From positions 62,001 through 126,000 of the forward strand of contig CAZOFT010000001.1 of NCBI GenBank assembly GCA_964579395.1: a stretch of DNA of 64,000 bases, given 5' to 3'. The stretch's first letter is position 1; each line of letters opens with the position of its first letter. The position numbers were made by a program, and so were the translations under genes. Below the pieces are notes generated by a model that made no database searches, was not told where the DNA came from, and was given only the letters and a program-made list of their open reading frames with translations. This document shows positions 17,900 to 26,062 of the stretch, in pieces. The DNA comes from JACOTV01 sp964579395. GTDB taxonomy: Bacteria > Patescibacteriota > Microgenomatia > UBA1406 > GWC2-37-13.

Positions 17900-18780
17900 A
17901 CACGATAACGGTCACCATCGGCATTCCCGCCTACAATGAAGCAGTCACCTTGCCGCGACTGTTGCGTGATATCGCCCGCCAACAAACCAAGCAGGTGCAA
18001 ATAACACAAGTCATGGTCGTTTCTGATGGTTCAACCGATGAGACAGCACAAATTGCACGTGCATATACAAGCTATCCGGTCGCCGTACACGAACAACAGC
18101 GCGAGGGAAAAGCCGCTGCAGTGAACTACATTTTTTCTCACGCAACAACTGATGTTGTCGTGATTTTTGACGCTGATGTGCGCCTTCCGGGCGACATGAC
18201 TCTTGAGCGGCTGATCGCTCGCATGAAGGAAACCGGTGCAGATTTGGTTGGCGCACGAGTTGATTATCAAAAACCAACCACCTATTTTCAAAAAATTCTT
18301 GCCGCATCGTGCGATATGAAAGAGCGCATGTTTTCGCAAATGGACGGTGGCGACACTATCTATACATGCCACGGACGCGCCCGTGCATTTTCCCGCCGAC
18401 TCTACAGCACCTTCCATGTGCCCAGCAGCATCAATGAAGATGCATATTCGTATGTATATGCGAAAGAGCATGGATTCAGCTATGTGTATGCGCCACTCGC
18501 CACTGTGTTGTACCGTTTGCCCAAAACAATGCATGATCATATCAAACAGGCGGTTCGATTTCGCGCCTCAAAAGTCGACCATGATTTCAAAACCAGTAAA
18601 ACCGCACAACAGGCCTACCGCATTCCACTCGGACTCATGATGAAGGCCAATTTTACGACTGTTGTGCAAAAACCGGAGCTACTGCTGTATTACATCGTTT
18701 CGCTCTACTTGGCCGTTGCTGCACGCACCTCACGTCCGCCCCAACAGTCATGGGATGTGTCTACTACCTCAAAAATCTGA
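17896..18780 (+). CDS. Family 2 glycosyltransferase
   Basis: This 294-residue GT2 enzyme has GIPAYNEA near residue 10, VVSDGSTDET, a DxD-type FDADVR segment near residue 93 and a late SINEDAYSY segment that may carry the catalytic base. A weakly hydrophobic C-terminal stretch (about residues 255-275) may associate with the membrane. It starts in an ATGA overlap with the flippase-GT fusion, so the two are translationally coupled. It lies inside the surface-glycan locus and donor and acceptor sugars cannot be told. Confidence 0.85.
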   Translation: MNTITVTIGIPAYNEAVTLPRLLRDIARQQTKQVQITQVMVVSDGSTDETAQIARAYTSYPVAVHEQQREGKAAAVNYIFSHATTDVVVIFDADVRLPGDMTLERLIARMKETGADLVGARVDYQKPTTYFQKILAASCDMKERMFSQMDGGDTIYTCHGRARAFSRRLYSTFHVPSSINEDAYSYVYAKEHGFSYVYAPLATVLYRLPKTMHDHIKQAVRFRASKVDHDFKTSKTAQQAYRIPLGLMMKANFTTVVQKPELLLYYIVSLYLAVAARTSRPPQQSWDVSTTSKI

Positions 18781-18781
18781 T

Positions 18782-19936
18782 ATGAACACGCAACAACACC
18801 CATTGACAGTTTGTTTTTTCGGATCGTATGATCGGACATTCACCTCAAACATCATCGTGCAAAAAGGACTGCGCATGGAAGGTATTCGCGTGGTGGAAGT
18901 CATGCATCAGGTGGGAGTGACTGACATGAACAAACCCGAACACATGGGACTTGTGCCCCTACTGAAGCGTGTAGTCAAAAAGGCGGCAATCATCTCAGAA
19001 ATCGTCAGGCACCGACGTGAACTGCAGGAGTCAGACGTGATCTATGTCGGATACCCGGGACATGCCGACGTACCTTTGGCGTGGATGGTGGCAAAGCTGT
19101 TTAGATGCAAATTAGTGTTTAATCCGCTTGTGGTGTTTTACACGGGATTCGTGGATGATCAGGGCATTCTCAAAGCCGACTCCTTTTTAGCCAAAGTCTT
19201 CAAATGGGGAGAAGGTCTTATTTATCGTATGTGCGATCGGGTCTATGCAGATACTCCGGATCAAAAAAAGCACCTTATGCGATTGTTTCATCTGCGTGAA
19301 GACAAGATTGAGGTATTGCCAATCGGTGCTGATGATGAAATCTATTCCTTTGAAGGATATGGCAACACCCGTGACAAGTACTTCAACATCATGTACTACG
19401 GGCTCTATAGTCCGCTCCATGCGACACCAACGATTATTCAGGCAGCAGACATCGTAAAGCATGATCCGAATATTCGATTTGTTATGGTAGGAAAAGGGCA
19501 GACATACGAGCAAACCGTTTCGCTGGCAGACAAACTCAAACTGAAAAACGTCGAATTTTATCCCGATATGACTGAGCAAAACGCCACCGACACGCTACAG
19601 CGAGCAGATGTGTTTTTGGGCTTCATCGCCAAGCATCCTTCAGTTGATCGCATCGTGCCGAACAAAGTCTATCAGGGAATGGCGCTTGGAAAGGCCGTCG
19701 TTACCGCAGAAGCTCCGGCAATTGCTTCGATACTTGAGCAGAAAAAAGACGTATATATGGTTGCGCCCAATAGCCCTCAGGCACTTGCCGATGCAATAGT
19801 CGATCTGAAAGCAGATAAAAAACTCAAAGACTCCATCGCCAAAGGCGGACGACAAGTGTTTTTGGCACGATTTACCCCACGCGCAGTAGGTGAGCAGTTA
19901 CGCAATTCATTCACACACGTATGCAACTCCCAATGA
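18782..19936 (+). CDS. GT4-like glycosyltransferase (GT-B fold)
   Basis: The 384-residue product has a GT-B pattern. The N-terminal half contains a YPGHADVPL segment and the C-terminal half has IMYYGLYSPLHAT, VGKGQTYE and a degenerate donor site around VPNKVYQGMALGKAVV, where the usual E-x7-E is replaced by a K-x7-K-like pattern. The start ATG 18782 lies 1 nt after the stop of the preceding GT2 gene; an upstream in-frame extension would sit inside that gene and is rejected. It is part of the glycan operon; the sugar is unknown. Confidence 0.8.
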   Translation: MNTQQHPLTVCFFGSYDRTFTSNIIVQKGLRMEGIRVVEVMHQVGVTDMNKPEHMGLVPLLKRVVKKAAIISEIVRHRRELQESDVIYVGYPGHADVPLAWMVAKLFRCKLVFNPLVVFYTGFVDDQGILKADSFLAKVFKWGEGLIYRMCDRVYADTPDQKKHLMRLFHLREDKIEVLPIGADDEIYSFEGYGNTRDKYFNIMYYGLYSPLHATPTIIQAADIVKHDPNIRFVMVGKGQTYEQTVSLADKLKLKNVEFYPDMTEQNATDTLQRADVFLGFIAKHPSVDRIVPNKVYQGMALGKAVVTAEAPAIASILEQKKDVYMVAPNSPQALADAIVDLKADKKLKDSIAKGGRQVFLARFTPRAVGEQLRNSFTHVCNSQ

Positions 19937-19937
19937 G

Positions 19938-19966
19938 TTGACATATAATAGTAAATACTATAAGAT
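19938..19966 (+). promoter_or_regulatory. Promoter of the polysaccharide deacetylase gene
   Basis: A perfect TTGACA (19938-19943) is followed after 17 nt by TAAGAT (19961-19966), which ends 8 nt before ATG 19975. A TATAAT also occurs at 19944-19949. The arrangement predicts a leaderless or nearly leaderless mRNA. Confidence 0.7.
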
Positions 19967-19974
19967 TACAACCT

Positions 19975-20820
19975 ATGAAAGATTTACTGGTACAAATTGC
20001 CCGTTGGTTCGAAAAAAAGCTCACTATAGGTAGCCCACAGGCAAATATTCTTCTGTATCATTCTATATCTTCCTCAGACACCGTGGTCGATGTTACCCGC
20101 CGCGCATTTGCCAAACAACTTGAAACACTCTCTCAAACACATCAATTCGCCAGTGTTGACGAAATAGTCGATTACATCGATGAAAAAAAGCTCATCTTCG
20201 GTAAGCCGGTCGTGGCGCTTACGTTTGACGACGGATACACCAACCTCCTCAAACTTACGCCGCTTATCAAGCGCTACAACTTGCGCCCTATGGTATTTGT
20301 AACTGCGCATCCCGAGCATATAAATCGCGCAGAACTTGCCAACAAGCACAAGGTTATGAATGAAATACAGGTAAAAGAACTCATATCTGCCGGTTGGGAC
20401 ATCGGCTGTCACACAATTACACACCCTAATCTGCTCCTTTTATCAGACACCGAGCTAGAGCAGGAGATTCACGACGCAAAATTGATGTTGGAGCAAATCT
20501 ACGGTATGCCAGTTAAGTATTTTGCCTATCCGAAAGGATTCTACAATGATCGAATCGTATCGATCGTACGCAATGCAGGATACCATGGTGCATTTACCAC
20601 CGAACGCGGACTCATCAATACCCGTACGAGCCGTTATCGTATTTATCGATTAGGTATTGATCGCACCGTAACTGAGAAAACATTTCCGTTTATGCTGTCA
20701 TACTCAGCACTTATGTATTTCGGGATAAAACAGGTTGTGGAAGCAGTCACCCGCGAAGTCAATCATATTATTCATTCCATTTCAAATCGCACACTTTCAA
20801 CCCGTGTGCGCGTTTCGTAA
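19975..20820 (+). CDS. Polysaccharide deacetylase (CE4 family)
   Basis: The 281-residue product has NodB-type deacetylase motifs: TFDDGY near residue 83 (catalytic base Asp and metal Asp), HTITHP near residue 145 (metal His-x3-His) and YFAYPKG. These enzymes remove N- or O-acetyl groups from sugars of peptidoglycan or exported polysaccharide. No signal peptide is evident; a basic amphipathic N-terminus could lie on the membrane. It has its own promoter inside the glycan locus. Confidence 0.87.
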   Translation: MKDLLVQIARWFEKKLTIGSPQANILLYHSISSSDTVVDVTRRAFAKQLETLSQTHQFASVDEIVDYIDEKKLIFGKPVVALTFDDGYTNLLKLTPLIKRYNLRPMVFVTAHPEHINRAELANKHKVMNEIQVKELISAGWDIGCHTITHPNLLLLSDTELEQEIHDAKLMLEQIYGMPVKYFAYPKGFYNDRIVSIVRNAGYHGAFTTERGLINTRTSRYRIYRLGIDRTVTEKTFPFMLSYSALMYFGIKQVVEAVTREVNHIIHSISNRTLSTRVRVS

Positions 20821-20826
20821 CACACT

Positions 20827-21771
20827 ATGAAAGCAGCTACAAAACCAACTGTCACTGTTGCCATTCCAGCATTAAACGAGCAAAACAATATAAAGACAAT
20901 CATCATGTCAATTTTGGCGCAGGATGAACAGACGTACACGTTGGAAGAAATTCTTGTGCTCAATGATAATTCCGCTGACAGAACCGGCGACATCGTCGAC
21001 AAACTTGCCAAGCGCTACAAACAGGTCAAACATATCATGCGCACCAAGCGACAAGGGAAAGCAATGGCACTAAATCAGGCATATGATCTGAACAAAAGTG
21101 ATTACCTGCTGACTGTTGATGCAGATTGCGCACTGGGTACTCGCGACACTATCAGCAACATGGTGAAACGCATGGAAAAAAACACCAAATTGAATGCTGT
21201 AGGACCCCGACATGTGCCGGTGAAACAACAGCAATGGATGGCGCAATTTGCTTGGGCATCATACCTGAGTTTTGAAGATGCATTCCTCAAATACAATGGC
21301 GGCTACAACTTTTATACCTCGATGTCCGGACAGCTGCTTCGCAAGTCATTTGCTGATTCATTTCGCTTCCCGTTAGGCACGCTATCCGATCAGATTTATC
21401 TGTATGCAAAAGCAACCGAAAAAAATCCTAAGGCGTTTGAGCTCAATAAAGATGCCACACTTCTGTTTACCACAGTAACCACCTTTCATGATTGGCGTGT
21501 TCTTGCTATACGCTCTACTGCCGGCGATAAAGACGATGCAGTCAACCGCTTCGGGGATGATATTTTAAAACGCTATTCTATTCCACGATCACTTCTTTTG
21601 AAAAGCCAGATCAAATGGCTGTTCAAACACCCGATATTGATGTCTGGCTCACTGTTGATGAATGTGTATGTTCGCACCTTCCCGCTTAAGCAGGAAATTG
21701 TCAAAAATGGCATGTGGATCGCAACCGCATCATCAAAACAGGATATTTCAATGAGCAACATCAACCTATGA
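20827..21771 (+). CDS. Family 2 glycosyltransferase
   Basis: The 314-residue GT2 product has AIPALNEQ, VLNDNSADRT, a DADCAL (DxD) segment near residue 98 and a glycine/serine acceptor region with MSGQLLRKS. The C-terminus contains a hydrophobic stretch (KHPILMSGSLLMNVYV) that may bind the membrane. It lies 6 nt after the deacetylase gene and overlaps the acyltransferase gene by ATGA, indicating one transcription unit. Sugar specificity is unknown. Confidence 0.83.
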   Translation: MKAATKPTVTVAIPALNEQNNIKTIIMSILAQDEQTYTLEEILVLNDNSADRTGDIVDKLAKRYKQVKHIMRTKRQGKAMALNQAYDLNKSDYLLTVDADCALGTRDTISNMVKRMEKNTKLNAVGPRHVPVKQQQWMAQFAWASYLSFEDAFLKYNGGYNFYTSMSGQLLRKSFADSFRFPLGTLSDQIYLYAKATEKNPKAFELNKDATLLFTTVTTFHDWRVLAIRSTAGDKDDAVNRFGDDILKRYSIPRSLLLKSQIKWLFKHPILMSGSLLMNVYVRTFPLKQEIVKNGMWIATASSKQDISMSNINL

Positions 21772-22289
21772 CGATAGCACACCTTGTTACCACCCTGGCG
21801 CTGTGGCGCTTCAAAGCGATACTTGGCATCAACACCGCGTGGTGGCGTCTGTTTATCCGCTCCATGGGACAGGCAGTTGAAATAGCGCGCGGAGTCTCAT
21901 TCAGCAACCCGTCGCTTATGTCAATCGGCAATCGGGTGTTTATCAATCAAGGCACACGATTCATCATACAAGAAGCGGGGGTGACAATCGGAAATGATGT
22001 GGCAGTTGGTCCTGAATGTATTTTTATTACCGTCAATCTCGACACGAGCCTGACAAGTGCACCAATGACACTTCGTGATAAAAAATTGAACGCGCCGATT
22101 GAAATCAAAGATGATGTATGGATCGGAGCACGTGCAATTGTATTGCCCGGCATCACCATAGGGCGCGGAGCAGTGATCGGAGCCGGATCAGTGGTCACGA
22201 AAGATGTTCCTGAATTTGCAATAGTCGGAGGAGTTCCGGCAAGAGTGATAAAATCACGAAAACGTACAAAAACAAGCAAGTCAAAATAA
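21768..22289 (+). CDS. Left-handed beta-helix acyltransferase (maltose/galactoside acetyltransferase-like)
   Basis: The 173-residue product carries hexapeptide repeats from about residue 45 to 155 with the typical [LIV]-G-x4 rhythm, including IGNRVFINQGT, IGNDVAVGP, DVWIGARAIVLPG and IGAGSVVTKDVP. This fold uses acetyl-CoA or another acyl donor to modify sugars. A His that commonly serves as base (as in HPxD) is not evident: the corresponding segment reads NLDTSL, so the catalytic residue may differ. The start ATG 21768 overlaps the GT2 stop codon. Confidence 0.8.
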   Translation: MTIAHLVTTLALWRFKAILGINTAWWRLFIRSMGQAVEIARGVSFSNPSLMSIGNRVFINQGTRFIIQEAGVTIGNDVAVGPECIFITVNLDTSLTSAPMTLRDKKLNAPIEIKDDVWIGARAIVLPGITIGRGAVIGAGSVVTKDVPEFAIVGGVPARVIKSRKRTKTSKSK

Positions 22290-22324
22290 TTATTATTTTC
22301 TAAGAATATCCCATCAGGATAGGC

Positions 22325-22330
22325 TATAAT
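22325..22330 (+). promoter_or_regulatory. TATAAT -10 box of the CDP-sugar cassette
   Basis: A perfect TATAAT ends 6 nt before ATG 22337, so transcription is predicted to start at or within 1-2 nt of the start codon. A 5-bp hairpin (TATCC-CATCA-GGATA) precedes it. No -35 match is seen 17 nt upstream. Confidence 0.6.
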
Positions 22331-22336
22331 ATATAT

Positions 22337-23110
22337 ATGAAAGCAGTTATTTTTGCAGGCGGACACGGTACACGTATTTCTGAAGAAAGCGGCGTACGCC
22401 CCAAACCCATGGTTGAAATTGGTGGGCGTCCTATTTTGTGGCATATCATGAAAATTTATGCCTCACATGGTGTACGCGATTTTGTAATCCTGGCAGGATA
22501 CAAAAGCCACATGATCAAGGACTACTTTGCGAACTATTGGGTGCACTCTGCATCTGCGACATTTGATCTGAAAAACAACACCACTACTATCGAGGCGCAT
22601 GACAACGAAGACTGGACAGTGACAGTGGTTGAAACCGGCGCAGACACTTTGACTGCCGGCCGACTCCAAATGGCGCGCAAGTATATCGGCGATGAACCAT
22701 TTTTCCTGACATATGGTGACGGTGTGTCAAACATCGATGTTGATGCCGTTTTGGAACTGCACAACAAAGAAGGAGCGCTCGTTACTGCAACTGTCGTACA
22801 GCCACCAGGCCGCTTCGGCATGATGCAACTTGAAGACAACGAATCGATTATTCGCGGATTTCGTGAAAAACCCATTGGAGATGGTGGCGGATGGATCAAT
22901 GCCGGCTACTTTGTCGTCGATCCCAAGGCGCTTGATTACATCGAAGGCGACACGATGTGGGAGCAGGAGCCCATGAAAAACCTGGCAAAAGACGGAAAGC
23001 TTGCCGCATATCGTCATGCCGGATTTTGGCACCCTATGGATACCCTTCGCGACAAAAACGTCCTTGAAAAAATGTGGAACGAAGGAAAAGCGCCGTGGAA
23101 AACATGGTAA
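22337..23110 (+). CDS. rfbF: Glucose-1-phosphate cytidylyltransferase
   Basis: RfbF joins CTP and glucose-1-phosphate to give CDP-glucose, the first step towards CDP-linked deoxysugars. The 257-residue product shows the nucleotidyltransferase signature AGGHGTR with RPKPMVEIG (about residues 7-31), TYGDGVSN near residue 129 for metal binding, and GWINAGYFV. Length matches the family. It opens a five-gene cassette (cytidylyltransferase, SDR, 3,5-epimerase, SAF-domain oxidoreductase). A CDP-glucose 4,6-dehydratase of the RfbG type is not seen next to it. Confidence 0.9.
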   Translation: MKAVIFAGGHGTRISEESGVRPKPMVEIGGRPILWHIMKIYASHGVRDFVILAGYKSHMIKDYFANYWVHSASATFDLKNNTTTIEAHDNEDWTVTVVETGADTLTAGRLQMARKYIGDEPFFLTYGDGVSNIDVDAVLELHNKEGALVTATVVQPPGRFGMMQLEDNESIIRGFREKPIGDGGGWINAGYFVVDPKALDYIEGDTMWEQEPMKNLAKDGKLAAYRHAGFWHPMDTLRDKNVLEKMWNEGKAPWKTW

Positions 23111-23134
23111 TTTATAAAAACTAACTTGCATCAT

Positions 23135-24157
23135 ATGAATATACTGCTCACCGGATCAGAAGGATATATCGGCACCATTCTCGCCGCACGTCTTACTGCA
23201 GCCGGACACAAACTCACCTGTTATGACACCGGTTTTTATACCGACGGCAATCTCTACGAATTGGATACTGAAGTGCCTGCCGCAATCAAAAAGGATATTC
23301 GTGACATGACCATTGAAGACGTCAAAGGACATGACGCGATCGTTCATTTGGCCGAACTTTCCAACGATCCCTTGGGTCAAAACAATCCGGAAATCACTTA
23401 TGCCATCAATCACAAAGGAAGTCTTCACTTGGCCACCCTTGCAAAAGAAGCGGGGATTGAGCGATTTGTATACACCTCTTCATGCAGTATTTATGGCGTG
23501 GCGGACGGAGTGGTCGATGAAACATCACCGATAAATCCTCAGACTGCATACGCCGAATGTAAAGCCTATGTGGAACGCGATGTTTCTGCCATGGCAGATG
23601 AGTCATTCTCACCGACCTTTTTACGTAATGCTACTGTATACGGCCCTTCACCTCGCCAGCGTTTTGATCTGGTCGTAAATGACTTGTGCGGACTCGCCTG
23701 GACCACCAAAAAAATCGCCATGATTTCAGACGGTTCACCCTGGCGTCCTCTGGTACACATCGATGATGTGTGCTTGGCAATTCAGTGCGTGCTTGAAGCA
23801 GAAAAAGAACTGGTTCACAATCAGATTTTTAATGTCGGGCGCTCAGACGGAAACTATCGTATTCGTGAAGTGGCAGAAATTGTCGGTTCAGTCTTCCCGG
23901 GATGTGAAGTATCTTTTGGCCAGGCAACCGGTGCCGATACCCGCAGCTATCAGGTGAACTTTGACAAGATTGCAAATACCTTGTCATCGTTTAAACCCCA
24001 ATACACGGTAAAAGACGGCGCAATGCAGCTCAAAGAAGTTTTTGAGAAAACCAATATGAGTGAAGAAACATTCAAGTACCGCAACTACACGCGACTGAAA
24101 CAATTGGAATATCTCATCGATACCGAAAAAGTTACTGAAGATTTGCACTGGAAATAA
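23135..24157 (+). CDS. NAD-dependent sugar epimerase/dehydratase (extended SDR)
   Basis: The 340-residue product has the Rossmann glycine motif GSEGYIG at residues 7-13, VHLAELS, a catalytic YAECK (Y-x3-K) near residue 143, and NATVYGPSPR in the substrate region. Extended SDRs oxidise, dehydrate or epimerise nucleotide sugars. Its place after rfbF suggests a CDP-sugar substrate, but it does not show the N-terminal pattern of RfbG, so the exact reaction is open. ATG 23135 is preferred over an in-frame TTG 9 nt upstream because it begins the Rossmann strand. Confidence 0.82.
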   Translation: MNILLTGSEGYIGTILAARLTAAGHKLTCYDTGFYTDGNLYELDTEVPAAIKKDIRDMTIEDVKGHDAIVHLAELSNDPLGQNNPEITYAINHKGSLHLATLAKEAGIERFVYTSSCSIYGVADGVVDETSPINPQTAYAECKAYVERDVSAMADESFSPTFLRNATVYGPSPRQRFDLVVNDLCGLAWTTKKIAMISDGSPWRPLVHIDDVCLAIQCVLEAEKELVHNQIFNVGRSDGNYRIREVAEIVGSVFPGCEVSFGQATGADTRSYQVNFDKIANTLSSFKPQYTVKDGAMQLKEVFEKTNMSEETFKYRNYTRLKQLEYLIDTEKVTEDLHWK

Positions 24158-24161
24158 GCCT

Positions 24162-24692
24162 ATGAAATTCATCAAAACACCCCTTGAAGGAGCCTATGTA
24201 GTCGAGCTGGAAAAGCGCGAAGACGAACGTGGGTTTTTTGCCCGTGCATTTTGCGTGGATGAGTTTGCTGAGCATGGCCTCAAAACTGAGATCAAACAAT
24301 CAAACCTGTCAGGAAGTGTTCAAAAAGGCACGACTCGCGGACTTCACTACCAAGTAGCACCGATGGCTGAGGTAAAGTTTATCCGCTGTATCAAAGGGTC
24401 AGTGTTTGATGTCTTGGTCGATATGCGCCCCGAGTCGCCCACCTACAAACAGTGGTTCGGCATTGAACTTACCGAAGAAAATCAAACAGCAATCTATATC
24501 CCCGAAGGATTTGCCCACGGCCATCAGACGCTGGAGGATAATAGCCAGATCATGTACCTGACTACTCAAGTATATTCACCGGAGCATGAGCGGGGAATCC
24601 GCTGGAATGATCCGGCAATCGGAGTTAAGTGGCCACTGGAACCGACAGTTGTATCTGACAAAGACCAGGCTTGGCCACTTCTTACTGAGTAA
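24162..24692 (+). CDS. dTDP-4-dehydrorhamnose 3,5-epimerase family protein
   Basis: The 176-residue cupin resembles RfbC/RmlC, which epimerises C3 and C5 of a 4-keto-6-deoxysugar nucleotide. Visible features are RGLHYQ (catalytic His, about residue 64), DERGFF for the dimer/substrate loop, IPEGFAHG and IRWNDP. Length equals the family norm. Because the adjacent nucleotidyltransferase makes CDP-glucose rather than dTDP-glucose, the natural substrate may be a CDP-sugar. It starts 4 nt after the SDR gene. Confidence 0.87.
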   Translation: MKFIKTPLEGAYVVELEKREDERGFFARAFCVDEFAEHGLKTEIKQSNLSGSVQKGTTRGLHYQVAPMAEVKFIRCIKGSVFDVLVDMRPESPTYKQWFGIELTEENQTAIYIPEGFAHGHQTLEDNSQIMYLTTQVYSPEHERGIRWNDPAIGVKWPLEPTVVSDKDQAWPLLTE

Positions 24693-24710
24693 TTGCATTT
24701 TTATATTTCT

Positions 24711-25955
24711 ATGATCATCATCGACCGCGAACTACAAGAGCTTCAAAAACAAAACAAACCAATCAAGGTCGGTATTCTCGGCGCCGGGTTTATGGCACGC
24801 GGTATCGCCATCCAGATTCTCAACTATACCCCCGGTATGCAGCTTGTTGGAATGGCAAATCGTACTCCTGAAAAAATCGAAAAGATTCTTGAGGAAGCTG
24901 GCGCTACTGATCGGGGAGTGATTGTGACTGATGATTACATGGACCTGATCAACAATCCGCAAATCGATGTGATTGTCGAAGTGACCGGCGCTATTGAGTA
25001 CGGCACCAATGCAATGCTTGCTGCGTTTGCCGCCGGAAAACATGTGGTGTCAATGAATGCAGAAGTGGACGCAACGATCGGCCATATCATGCGAGATGAA
25101 GCGCGAAAAGCTGGTGTTGTGTATACCGTGTCAGATGGTGATCAGCCCGGTGTACAACTGAATCTATACCGGTACGTACAAGGACTCGGCCTAAAGCCGG
25201 TGTTGTGCGGCAATGTCAAAGGACTCCAGGACCCCTACAGAAACCCAACCACCCAGGAAGCATTTGCAAAAAAATGGGGGCAAAATCCCTACATGGTCAC
25301 CACCTTCGCTGACGGAACCAAAATTTCATTTGAGCAAGCGTGTGTCGCCAATGCCGTCGGCATGGGTGTCGGAAAACGCGGCATGCACGGACCGACTGTT
25401 GAGCCAGGTACTCCGCTTGAGAAAACCGTGGAGCTGTATCCGCAGGAACACCTTTTGAATGGACCGGGAATTGTAGATTACGTGGTCGGCGCTGTACCAA
25501 ACGGTGGTATTTTTGTCTTGGCCACTCACGATGATCCAATTCAACAGCATTACTTGAACTTATATAAAGTCGGTCCCGGACCACTGTACTGTTTTTACAA
25601 TCCGTATCACTTGTGTCATTTTGAGACACCGGCTTCTATCGCGCGCGCAGTATTACACAAAGATGAAACACTGGTGGCACGGGGAGACAAACCGATGGTC
25701 GAAGTAATCACAGTCGCAAAAAAAGATTTGAAAGCAGGCGAGACGCTTGACGCACTTGGTGGCTACACCATGTATGGGGAATGCGAGAATAGCCCGGCAG
25801 CGCGCGCCGAAGACCTGCTGCCGATTGGATTGGCAGAAGGAGCCACAATGAAACGAGATGTGAAAAAAGACAGCTACATCACGTTTGCAGATGTATCTCT
25901 TCCTGCCGGTCGAACGATCGACCAGCTATGGAACAAACAGCACGGTCGCGCCTGA
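24711..25955 (+). CDS. NAD(P)-dependent oxidoreductase with C-terminal SAF domain
   Basis: The 414-residue protein has an N-terminal Rossmann domain (GILGAGFMARG near residue 25, EVTGAIEYG) related to homoserine dehydrogenase-type oxidoreductases, and a C-terminal SAF-like domain (DLKAGETLDALGGY, LPIGLAEGA). Proteins of this build occur in polysaccharide loci beside rfbF-type genes, where their substrate is uncertain. The start ATG 24711 is chosen over an in-frame TTG at 24693 because it gives a normal N-terminus. It closes the cassette that starts at rfbF. Confidence 0.75.
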   Translation: MIIIDRELQELQKQNKPIKVGILGAGFMARGIAIQILNYTPGMQLVGMANRTPEKIEKILEEAGATDRGVIVTDDYMDLINNPQIDVIVEVTGAIEYGTNAMLAAFAAGKHVVSMNAEVDATIGHIMRDEARKAGVVYTVSDGDQPGVQLNLYRYVQGLGLKPVLCGNVKGLQDPYRNPTTQEAFAKKWGQNPYMVTTFADGTKISFEQACVANAVGMGVGKRGMHGPTVEPGTPLEKTVELYPQEHLLNGPGIVDYVVGAVPNGGIFVLATHDDPIQQHYLNLYKVGPGPLYCFYNPYHLCHFETPASIARAVLHKDETLVARGDKPMVEVITVAKKDLKAGETLDALGGYTMYGECENSPAARAEDLLPIGLAEGATMKRDVKKDSYITFADVSLPAGRTIDQLWNKQHGRA

Positions 25956-26062
25956 TGGCCAACACAGAGAGCGCCCTCTATGTCGGCGACTACGTACTTG
26001 TATGATCCGTAGATTGTCACAATAGAACAAATTGATCTTTTATGATATAATTACATTCTCTT

